Source: Clostridia bacterium DTU080 (lineage in GTDB: Bacteria > Bacillota > Limnochordia > DTU080). Taken from it: a stretch of 23,542 nucleotides of DNA. The notes under the pieces are model-generated. The model saw only the letters and a list, made by a program, of their open reading frames with translations. It was not told where the DNA came from and ran no database searches. The DNA is taken from the NCBI GenBank assembly GCA_001513395.1, contig LFTP01000323.1, positions 1 through 23,542 of the forward strand, written 5' to 3'. Shown piece after piece: positions 14,835 through 21,718 of the stretch. The stretch's first letter is position 1, and every line of letters begins with the position of its first letter. A program made the translations under genes and the position numbers.

Positions 14835-17318
14835 TTACGGAAGCGTCATCACCTGCAGACTCTCGAAGCTGGGAATGCTGACCACGGTCGGAACCACCAC
14901 GACCTCGATGCGGGTCGCACCAATCGGCAGTCTTCCGGTCTCCTGCGGTGACAGACTGATCTGCCACTGACCGTCAGCGACAGCTTCGGCTTCGCCGACC
15001 AAGACCAGGGCGTCTTTGGCGTCAAACACCATGTACTTGATGTAATCGATGTCCTGACGCAGGTAAGGCTTGCCGTCGAAGGTGACCGCCAGATTGAAGG
15101 TAGCTCCCCGGCTCCGGTTGATGACGCTGGGACCCGACAACTCAGCTTCAGCGATCTTGGGCTGCGCAAACCCGGCCCACTTCTCAGCTGAATCGGCATA
15201 GTCCTCAAAGCGCTTGAGTACGGCGATCTTTTCTACAGGGTGAACCTGTTCGAGATACAACGGACCCGTTCCGAGCCAGAAGTGCTTCCTCTCCTGATTC
15301 CACTTCTTCAGGCTCGCGTAACGTCCGGCGGCCTGTTGTGAAGTGACATACTTGCCCATGGTCGGCGCGTAGGGGATGTAAGCTTCCGACGCCGCCTGGT
15401 CAAGATGCTTGCCCAAAACAGCCAGGCTTGGTCCGGCGATGTAGCTCATCCACTCGATTTTTTCTTTGTCAGCCTTCGCCGCGCTGAACGCCAATTCGTT
15501 GTTCTCTTCAGCGCGTATACCCAAAGCCAGTACATGCCAAGCACCGGGGCCCTGGGAGTAGAACGGCCACATGATGTTGGCTGCGTCTCCCGCCAGATAC
15601 TCAGAATCCAGATAAACTTGATCAGTGTAGTACTCGATGACCAACGGGTCCTCATTGACTATCCGGATGCCGCGGAAGGTCTCTTGGAAGCTGCGGAATG
15701 CGACCTGCGCCGAAGCATCGAAAAGCTTGCTCTCAGGCTTGGCCCGATCGAACGCCAAGACCAGCTTCATAACCATATCGGCCAACGACAGGGGGCTGCC
15801 GTCATGCCACTTGGTGTCGCGGAAGAGGTTGTCCTCATAGTATACAGTGATCTTGGACTTAGCCGTCAATCCTGCCTTACCTGCCTCCGAGACGCTGATG
15901 AACCTCTGCGCCTTGGCATCCCAGTCAATCCAGGCGTCTCCGGGCACTTCGATCTTGTCTATGAAGTTCAGATCCACCCAATCGAGCGTCTTGGTGACGG
16001 GCAGTCCCTCGATACATGTGACCTCAGCCTTCTTAACCCGTTGCGACTGGTACAGTCCGGTAAACGGATCCGGTATGGCAGCCTGCTGACCGGTACCCCG
16101 AATAATCATCATGTCGTAGACCCAGTTGGTTCCTGCGACCGGGTTCCACGGCTCGACCAACATACTGGCATTGCCGATGGTCACTCTGCCGCCGACCTTT
16201 TCGTCCTTGCGGACGGTCATACCCCAAATCCGGGAAGCGGACATGCCCGCGCCCACGTCCGTAGCCAGCAGAGTGTCAGCGGAACGCGGCCACACGCTGA
16301 CCCGATCGACCAGCCAGACGCGGACGGAGTCCTTCATGGAAAGCTCCAGCGCCTCGGCAAAGAGCGCCTCTCGCTCTTCCATGGTGGAAAAATCGCCGCT
16401 TTCCAGTTTCAAGCTGACCTCATCAAACCTGGTACTGGGGCTGTAGGCCATCCAAAGCGGGGAGTTCATACCGCGCTTGGTATAAAAGAAGCTAAAGTTG
16501 GAAGCGAGGTCCCGGTTGACCAGAGTGCTGATCCACCCGCCGGTATAAATGTGCCACTTGCCCTCGGAAGGTTCACTGGCGTTCCAGATCGGCGTGGCGT
16601 CAGCCCCTCTCTTGTACTGCCTGTCTACAACAAAGCCCACCTTTTCCAACTGTGCCGCCACATAATCTCCCATGATCCGCCGCTCGTCTTCAGTGCGGAT
16701 TAGGAAGATCAACGTCACGGGTTCGCCGCGGAAATGCCATTTGCCACCTGACATAGTGGCTCCCAACTTGGTCATCTCTCTGGTTATGACTTCCTTCGCC
16801 TTTTCGAAGTCATAGCCGTATTTCAGCTCAAGCTGACGGATGGTGTCCGCATAGCGGGCATAGTCGGCAAAGGCCGTGTTCAAAGCGGTGTACCGCGGTG
16901 CACCCAAACCGCCCAAGACCTCATTTGTGAGATAGTCACGATCGATCAGCCAGTTGACCGCCTCACGGATGGCGGGAACGGCAAAGGGATTGAGCTTACC
17001 GGTACCCGAAAAGACCGGACCTGCCGGGTTGAAGGTCAATTCGTTGTATGATCCGTAGGAAACCTCATAGGCCAGCTTCGGAGAGTCTTGGATCCTTCTG
17101 AAAAGGTCCGCCTGAGAAATACCTAGGGTATAAATATCCAGTTCGCCTGACTCAATACGAGCTACAGCCTTGTTTTGGTCTTCCTCCATTACGAAGACGA
17201 CTTCATCCACCCACGCGCCTGTCCGAGCCAAAGCCATCGTCGTCCCGGCTAACATACATACGATGAGTGTCAACATTATTGTCGCAGTTTTAATGGTCTT
17301 GCGGCTCATTTTATCCAT
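14835..17318 (-). CDS. Extracytoplasmic solute-binding protein (family 5), apparently circularly permuted
   Basis: An 827-residue secreted or anchored binding protein for the ABC importer; usual family members have about 500-600 residues. An N-terminal signal segment (TATIMLTLIVCMLAGTTMALA) ends in ALA, suggesting signal peptidase I; Cys at LIVC is a poor lipobox. The landmarks appear in rotated order: the segment usually after the middle comes first (VDEVVFVMEEDQNKAVARIESGELDIY split here as DEVVF then SGELDIY, about residues 38-63; ELTFNP at 93; AIREAVNWLIDRDYL at 116-130; EKAKEVI near 172), then the usual N-terminal half (GGRVTIGN near 376; TKWHDGSPLSLADMV at 502-516; GTGPLYLEQVHP at 683-694). 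The last 95 residues look like a beta-sandwich. ATG 17318 is chosen because GGAGGT lies 10 bases upstream, inside a longer frame from 17336. Ligand unknown. Confidence 0.88.
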   Translation of the reverse strand: MDKMSRKTIKTATIMLTLIVCMLAGTTMALARTGAWVDEVVFVMEEDQNKAVARIESGELDIYTLGISQADLFRRIQDSPKLAYEVSYGSYNELTFNPAGPVFSGTGKLNPFAVPAIREAVNWLIDRDYLTNEVLGGLGAPRYTALNTAFADYARYADTIRQLELKYGYDFEKAKEVITREMTKLGATMSGGKWHFRGEPVTLIFLIRTEDERRIMGDYVAAQLEKVGFVVDRQYKRGADATPIWNASEPSEGKWHIYTGGWISTLVNRDLASNFSFFYTKRGMNSPLWMAYSPSTRFDEVSLKLESGDFSTMEEREALFAEALELSMKDSVRVWLVDRVSVWPRSADTLLATDVGAGMSASRIWGMTVRKDEKVGGRVTIGNASMLVEPWNPVAGTNWVYDMMIIRGTGQQAAIPDPFTGLYQSQRVKKAEVTCIEGLPVTKTLDWVDLNFIDKIEVPGDAWIDWDAKAQRFISVSEAGKAGLTAKSKITVYYEDNLFRDTKWHDGSPLSLADMVMKLVLAFDRAKPESKLFDASAQVAFRSFQETFRGIRIVNEDPLVIEYYTDQVYLDSEYLAGDAANIMWPFYSQGPGAWHVLALGIRAEENNELAFSAAKADKEKIEWMSYIAGPSLAVLGKHLDQAASEAYIPYAPTMGKYVTSQQAAGRYASLKKWNQERKHFWLGTGPLYLEQVHPVEKIAVLKRFEDYADSAEKWAGFAQPKIAEAELSGPSVINRSRGATFNLAVTFDGKPYLRQDIDYIKYMVFDAKDALVLVGEAEAVADGQWQISLSPQETGRLPIGATRIEVVVVPTVVSIPSFESLQVMTLP

Positions 17319-17407
17319 TTTATCAGAGACCTCCATACTCTTGTGTTACCTGCGCCTCCGGCGTCCGGTGTGAGTTGGCTTAGCCAGAGATTCCTAATTC
17401 TCCTTCA

Positions 17408-18637
17408 TCAATCGGAAAGTTTCTCTACAGACACTGGCGCGAAGTATTCAAGATCGCTCACGGAAGCCCACGAGGTGGCACGTCCCCAGGGTGCACCGAC
17501 ATCTGAAGGCAAGCCGCCTTCACGGACACAGGCCTCGAGATGTGACTCCAGATCCAAGATCTCGGTAGCCATCGTTTCGCCTTCCGCATAGCGGCGCACA
17601 TGAGGCGCCCCTATTTCATGTATCCGTCGGCTGGAGATGTAGGCGCCGTTTTGGGCCCGTACCAGACGTAGCGACTGAGCGATCGGCGACAGCAGCTCTT
17701 CTTTACCGTCCAGGGCTGCCAGGAAATTCCTGTACATCAATTCCGTGCTTCCGGTGCCCCGATACTCCTCAACCGTCGGTGATTGCCCTTCGACTTGCAC
17801 CGTCAGCTTGCCGTCTTCGAAGACAGCCTCACCGCGACTGCCAATGATCCGATAATAATGGGGTTTTTGCACCGGATTGCAGTACGTGGCCAGATACATC
17901 ACTTCCACGCCGGCTTTGTCGCGAACCAATACCGTCGCCGTGTCTTCCATCTCAGGCAACGGGATGGCCCGATACATTTCAGCTCTGACCTCGGACGGAT
18001 CTAGCAGTTCCCCGGGCACGGGAGAGGCAAAATACATACAGTTGTTCAGCATGTGAGCCAAAGCATTGCACATGGGACCGTCGAGGGCGTAATCTTCACC
18101 GATCCGCAGCTTACCGGCCCATTGGTTGCGTTTGTAATAAGCATCCGTTCGTTTCCAAAGACCTACACCGATGACACGTCGTATCTCTCCCAAGACTCCT
18201 TCGGAGACCAGTTGCTTGATTCGGCGTACCATCCCCGAACTGAGATACTGAAATCCGACGGCACAAAGAAGTCCCGTTTCGTCGGCGGCCTTAGCCATGG
18301 CCGCGACATCCTGCACGGTCACTGCGGCCGACTTCTCACAGAATACGGGATAACCTCGCTGTAGTGCCGTGATCACCATGATGCGATGAAGATGCAACGG
18401 AGCCGCCACTCCTACCACATCAAAGCCGCCTTTGTCCAGCATCTCCTGCCAATCCCGGTATACCTGCACTCCGTTTTGTCGTAGCTGATTGATCACTTCC
18501 GCTTGACCGACGTGATCTATCTCCGCGGCCACGGCCAGTCTGGCCAGTCCCGCCTTTTCGAGAGCTTGCAAGGCGCGTCTGTGCGTCGCCCCGTAACCGC
18601 CCAATCCGATCAGAGCCACATCCACAAGACCACTCAT
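17408..18637 (-). CDS. Gfo/Idh/MocA family oxidoreductase, first gene of the transporter operon
   Basis: A 409-residue NAD(P)-dependent dehydrogenase. The nucleotide-binding motif is GLGGYG (about residues 11-16) followed by THRRAL; the catalytic-region motif reads CEKSAAVT (Lys102), keeping the lysine but with Ser for the usual Pro of EKP. In place of the common GGHxxD it has LDGPMCNALAHMLNN (His195), a pattern of one subgroup of the family. ATG 18637 has GGGGAGG seven bases upstream. It is about 90 bases before the binding-protein gene on the same strand with no clear terminator in 17319-17407, so it is probably co-transcribed and acts on the imported compound or a derivative (inference). 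Substrate is not predictable; sugars or inositols are the usual range for this family. Confidence 0.86.
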   Translation of the reverse strand: MSGLVDVALIGLGGYGATHRRALQALEKAGLARLAVAAEIDHVGQAEVINQLRQNGVQVYRDWQEMLDKGGFDVVGVAAPLHLHRIMVITALQRGYPVFCEKSAAVTVQDVAAMAKAADETGLLCAVGFQYLSSGMVRRIKQLVSEGVLGEIRRVIGVGLWKRTDAYYKRNQWAGKLRIGEDYALDGPMCNALAHMLNNCMYFASPVPGELLDPSEVRAEMYRAIPLPEMEDTATVLVRDKAGVEVMYLATYCNPVQKPHYYRIIGSRGEAVFEDGKLTVQVEGQSPTVEEYRGTGSTELMYRNFLAALDGKEELLSPIAQSLRLVRAQNGAYISSRRIHEIGAPHVRRYAEGETMATEILDLESHLEACVREGGLPSDVGAPWGRATSWASVSDLEYFAPVSVEKLSD

Positions 18638-18676
18638 TCATAGGCCTCCCCTTACGAAACTGATGACGCTTTCGCC

Positions 18677-18698
18677 ATACAAGTCGATAAACCTGTAT
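18677..18698 (-). promoter_or_regulatory. Operator-like imperfect inverted repeat upstream of the oxidoreductase/transporter operon
   Basis: ATACAAG and CCTGTAT (one mismatch in seven) flank the eight bases TCGATAAA, 40-60 bases upstream of the first gene of the operon. Position and shape fit a repressor site, but no regulator gene is nearby and no clear -35/-10 pair can be assigned. The left end abuts the T run of the dodecin terminator. Confidence 0.25.
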
Positions 18699-18746
18699 AA
18701 AAACGGACAGGCGCGCCCATCGAATCGACGGGCACGCCTGTCCGTT
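18699..18746 (-). terminator. Rho-independent terminator after the hppA-dodecin unit
   Basis: AACGGACAGGCG (18702-18713) and CGCCTGTCCGTT (18735-18746) pair perfectly over 12 bases, with GCCC/GGGC extending the stem after one mismatch. Read on the minus strand, the stem is followed by a run of five T (18703-18699). It lies 31 bases past the dodecin stop. This is the clearest intrinsic terminator in the window and separates hppA-dodecin from the transporter operon. Confidence 0.85.
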
Positions 18747-18777
18747 GTTTGACCAGAATCTGCAGGGCCTTGTACCC

Positions 18778-19005
18778 CTACAGATTCCGAAGATCGTCGT
18801 CAACTCCGAATGCGACGTGGCAATCGGCTCTGTATTTGACCACTTTCCCCTCTTCCACCACCGCAGTCATGTTGAGCACTTCCACGCCTTGGATGTGTTG
18901 AACCGTCTTGGCCGCCTCTCCAACGGCCCGACTGACCGCATCTTCCCAACTGGTTTCCGATTCACCAACCAGCTCTATTATGCTGGCCACCTTGAACTCG
19001 CTCAC
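18778..19005 (-). CDS. Dodecin (flavin-binding small protein)
   Basis: A 75-residue dodecin. Members assemble into hollow dodecamers that bind riboflavin, FMN or related flavins and are thought to buffer or store them. The family pattern is clear: KVASIIELVGESETSWEDAV with the flavin-stacking Trp at about residue 21, AVGEAAKTVQHIQGVEVLNM, then TAVVEEGKVVKYRADCHVAF. GTG 19005 is chosen since AGGAGG lies seven bases upstream and the product then has the normal length; an upstream ATG at 19026 would enclose that ribosome-binding site. The gene follows hppA by 61 bases and is followed by a strong terminator, so the two are probably one transcript. A functional link between dodecin and the pyrophosphatase is not known to me. 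Confidence 0.93.
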   Translation of the reverse strand: MSEFKVASIIELVGESETSWEDAVSRAVGEAAKTVQHIQGVEVLNMTAVVEEGKVVKYRADCHVAFGVDDDLRNL

Positions 19006-19066
19006 GCGCTCACCTCCTGAAGGCATTCTGCCGCAGTAGGAGGCGCTTTATAACTCCCATCCCGGA

Positions 19067-21172
19067 TTACAACAGATGATTGACAATGATAAAAGGCGCA
19101 AAGACTACAGACACCATGGAGATCAATTTGATCAAAATATTCAACGACGGACCCGCGGTATCTTTGAAGGGATCACCGACTGTGTCACCGATCACGGCCG
19201 CCCTGTGAGATCCAGAACCTCTGCCACCGTGATGACCGCCCTCGATATGTTTTTTGGCGTTGTCCCACGCTCCGCCCGCTGAAGACATGGCAATGGCCAG
19301 CATAAAGCCGGAAGCAACCGCACCGGTCAATAGCCCCGCCACACCCTGAACATTGAGGATCAGTCCTACGATCACAGGAACCGTGACCACAACCAGCGTC
19401 GGGGTCACCATCTCCTTTAATGCTACCCGGGTGCAAATATCGACACAACGGGCGTAGTCCGGCTTGGCCCTTCCTTCCATGAGCCCTTTGATCTCGCGGA
19501 ACTGACGACGCACCTCAACCACGATTTCCTGAGCACTGGTCGCCACGGCCTGCATGATGTAGGCCGAGAAGACAAAAGGCAGTACCGACCCGAGAAGAAC
19601 GCCCACGAGTACCCGGGGTTCCAGCAGGCTGAAGGTAACGTCAACACTCACGCCCGCCTTCCGAGCCAGAATAGCCACTTGTTCTTTGTAAGCCGCGATA
19701 AGTGTAATAGCGGTCAAAGCCGCCGAACCGATGGCGAAACCTTTACCTGTAGCGGCCGTAGTGTTGCCGAGGGTATCGAGAGCATCGGTGCGTTCGCGCA
19801 CTACCGGATCCTGATTGGTCATCTCCGCTATACCGCCGGCGTTATCGGCCACCGGACCATAGGCATCCGTGGCTAGAGTAATGCCCAAGGTGGAGAGCAT
19901 ACCTACTGCGGCAAAGCCGACTCCGAACAGCCCAAGATTATAGTTTCCCGCGCCTCCGGAAGCCAGAAAGGCTACCAAAATCACGACGGCCACAACAGTC
20001 GCAATGGGTGCAACGGACATAAAGCCCACGGCCAGCCCCTGTATTAGCACTGGCGCAGGTCCGGTGCTGGCGGTTTCGGCTAAATGACGCGTCCATCTGT
20101 ACTGGGGCGAGGTGTACCATTCGGTGAAGGTACCGATGAGTACGCCCCCCAACAGACCGGAAAGCACCGCGATGCCTACGCCTGTGCTGTGCTCAGGCAT
20201 GAGATGCGTCAGCAAAGGAAAGGTGATCAAAGCGACCAACAAAGAACTGGTCCACACGCCCTTGCGCAAAGCCTTGCTGAGCCCTGCCTGACCAGCTTCT
20301 TTGGGAGAACGGACAAAGAAAGTACCTATTACGGATGCCAACACACCGATGGCCGCCACTATCATCGGGGCCATTATCCCCTCCATCGACAGCCCAGCGG
20401 CAGGTGCCAAAGCCGACGTGGCCACAATGGAACTCACATATGATTCGTACAAGTCGGCGCCCATGCCGGCCACGTCGCCGACGTTGTCGCCGACGTTGTC
20501 GGCGATGACCGCCGGGTTGCGCGGGTCGTCTTCCGGAATGCCAGCCTCGAGTTTGCCTACTAAGTCGGCGCCCACGTCGGCGGCCTTGGTAAAGATTCCT
20601 CCGCCTACTCGGGCAAAAAGAGCTACCGAACTGGCGCCCAGACCGAAATTCAACATAGTGCTCGCAATGCCAGTGATGCGAGTGGAAAGATCAGCGTCAC
20701 GATAGAACCAATTAAGGAAGTAGAACCACACCGAAAGATCAAGCAGGCCCAATCCGACAACCGCAAGGCCCATAACGGCACCGCTGGAGAAGGCCAACTG
20801 CAAGGCCGCGTCCAAGCTGCTTTTCGCCGCGTTGGCCGTGCGAGCCCCCGACGCCGTAGCAATGCTCATACCGATATATCCGGCCAGTGCCGAAAAGGCA
20901 CCTCCCGTCACGAAGGCCAGGGGCACGAAAACGACGATGTACTCGAGTACGACCAAGACCACCATGATCGCCAATACGACGGCAAAAAAGATCGCCACGC
21001 CCGTATACTGCCTTTTCAGATAGGCACGAGCGCCTTCCCGTATCGCTTCTGCAATGGCTACCATATCCGGGGTACCTTCGTCGTGCGACTTCACTTTAGC
21101 CGCAAGATAGCCCGCAAACAACAGTGCCAAGAAAGAAGCGGCTGGTACTAGCAACATCAAGGAATACTCCAT
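19067..21172 (-). CDS. hppA: Membrane-bound ion-translocating pyrophosphatase, K+-dependent type
   Basis: A 701-residue integral membrane protein with about 16 helices that hydrolyses pyrophosphate and pumps H+ or Na+ across the membrane. Catalytic and Mg-PPi-binding motifs are present: DVGADLVGKLEAGIPEDD, DNVGDNVGDVAGMGADLYES, a second acidic site in TLATDAYGPVADNAGGIAEM, and the C-terminal GGAWDNAKK and GDTVGDPFKDTAGPSLN. GNTTAATGKGFAIGSA has Ala and Gly where K+-independent enzymes have Lys and Thr, so this belongs to the K+-requiring subfamily. The Glu in DLYESY is compatible with Na+ pumping, but ion choice cannot be fixed from this alone. ATG 21172 has GGAGG about 12 bases upstream. It is divergent from the SulP gene and followed by dodecin. 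Confidence 0.96.
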   Translation of the reverse strand: MEYSLMLLVPAASFLALLFAGYLAAKVKSHDEGTPDMVAIAEAIREGARAYLKRQYTGVAIFFAVVLAIMVVLVVLEYIVVFVPLAFVTGGAFSALAGYIGMSIATASGARTANAAKSSLDAALQLAFSSGAVMGLAVVGLGLLDLSVWFYFLNWFYRDADLSTRITGIASTMLNFGLGASSVALFARVGGGIFTKAADVGADLVGKLEAGIPEDDPRNPAVIADNVGDNVGDVAGMGADLYESYVSSIVATSALAPAAGLSMEGIMAPMIVAAIGVLASVIGTFFVRSPKEAGQAGLSKALRKGVWTSSLLVALITFPLLTHLMPEHSTGVGIAVLSGLLGGVLIGTFTEWYTSPQYRWTRHLAETASTGPAPVLIQGLAVGFMSVAPIATVVAVVILVAFLASGGAGNYNLGLFGVGFAAVGMLSTLGITLATDAYGPVADNAGGIAEMTNQDPVVRERTDALDTLGNTTAATGKGFAIGSAALTAITLIAAYKEQVAILARKAGVSVDVTFSLLEPRVLVGVLLGSVLPFVFSAYIMQAVATSAQEIVVEVRRQFREIKGLMEGRAKPDYARCVDICTRVALKEMVTPTLVVVTVPVIVGLILNVQGVAGLLTGAVASGFMLAIAMSSAGGAWDNAKKHIEGGHHGGRGSGSHRAAVIGDTVGDPFKDTAGPSLNILIKLISMVSVVFAPFIIVNHLL

Positions 21173-21407
21173 GCCCTATGTCAGCCTCCGTTTTGCATAT
21201 GCTATACTGTCATCCCAACAGTTGTACTGACTGCACAAAGCGCTTCGACCAAGTTACGGCTTACGCCTCTCTATAATGCTCCTTACCCAACTAGCTTTTT
21301 GATCCGCGTGCGGAGTTATTCTTGTGGTATCATTCACATGGACTGTCATCCGGTCAATTCGTCAACACACCGTCCGCGGCAATGAGCATTTTTTGCAGTC
21401 AAAACCT
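21173..21407. other. Intergenic region upstream of hppA, no gene seen
   Basis: The divergent spacer between hppA (minus) and the promoter of the riboswitch-SulP unit (plus). On the minus strand TATAGC/CATAT near 21195-21206 could belong to an hppA promoter, but no convincing -35 accompanies it. I see no ORF with a ribosome-binding site, no RNA gene and no strong repeat here. Confidence 0.5.
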
Positions 21408-21435
21408 TTGATTTTCTGTCCATTTATGGTAAGCT
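21408..21435 (+). promoter_or_regulatory. Probable promoter of the riboswitch-SulP transcript
   Basis: TTGATT (21408-21413) and TAAGCT (21430-21435) are separated by 16 bases, and TG one base before the -10 (21427-21428) makes an extended -10 element. Transcription would begin near 21442, just ahead of a small hairpin (TGAGGC/GCCTCA, 21441-21446 with 21455-21460) and about 40 bases before the aptamer. The -10 match is only moderate. Confidence 0.45.
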
Positions 21436-21480
21436 AAGGCTGAGGCTGCATCTCGCCTCATGAAAACTAAAAAGCGCACC

Positions 21481-21615
21481 GAGATCTCCGAAGCCACTCT
21501 TTGAGTAGAGAGCGGGGGACCCGCCTTTCTTGGGGTGAATCCTGGAATCTCCAGGTAGGGCAACTTGGGTGCCCGAACCCGTCAGCTAACCCCGTAGGAG
21601 TCCGCCAAGCGGATG
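21481..21615 (+). promoter_or_regulatory. Cyclic-di-AMP riboswitch (ydaO/yuaA leader)
   Basis: The core of this RNA family is recognisable by sequence: AGAGCGGGGGACCC (21509-21522), TTGGGGTGAATCC (21530-21542), GGTAGGGC (21554-21561), CCCGAACCCGTCAGCTAACC (21572-21591) and CCGTAGGAG (21592-21600). CTCC (21486-21489) can pair with GGAG (21597-21600) as P1; ACTC/GAGT closes the next hairpin, CCTGGAATCTCCAGG a variable stem, and TCCGC/GCGGA a 3' hairpin. The family binds c-di-AMP and usually turns expression off. It lies 5' of the SulP gene on the same strand, about 100 bases before its start. Confidence 0.93.
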
Positions 21616-21618
21616 TAC

Positions 21619-21661
21619 CAAGTCCATACACCGGACTTGTGCATGCGCTTTTTGTATTTTT
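21619..21661 (+). terminator. Putative expression platform of the riboswitch
   Basis: CAAGTCC and GGACTTG (21619-21625, 21633-21639) form a seven-pair hairpin, followed after ten bases by TTTTT (21649-21653) and again TTTTT (21657-21661). The gap is long for an intrinsic terminator. TGCGCTTTTT (21644-21653) is also fully complementary to AAAAAGCGCA (21469-21478) upstream of the aptamer, so an alternative outer helix could include or expose the T run. Which pairing represents on or off cannot be decided by eye. Confidence 0.5.
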
Positions 21662-21718
21662 GTAACTGTCTGGTTTGCTCTGGACTGTCACTCAATATTG
21701 GCCACGAGGTGAGGTCTT

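Noticed and set aside
15405..16703. Plus-strand ORF of 432 codons opposite the binding-protein gene
   Set aside because: Same reason: an antisense shadow with atypical composition; the minus-strand frame contains all binding-protein landmarks.
20430..20560. Apparent tandem repeats with GACGTTGTCG inside hppA
   Set aside because: They encode the conserved duplicated DNVGDNVGD motif of the pyrophosphatase active site, so they are explained by the protein.
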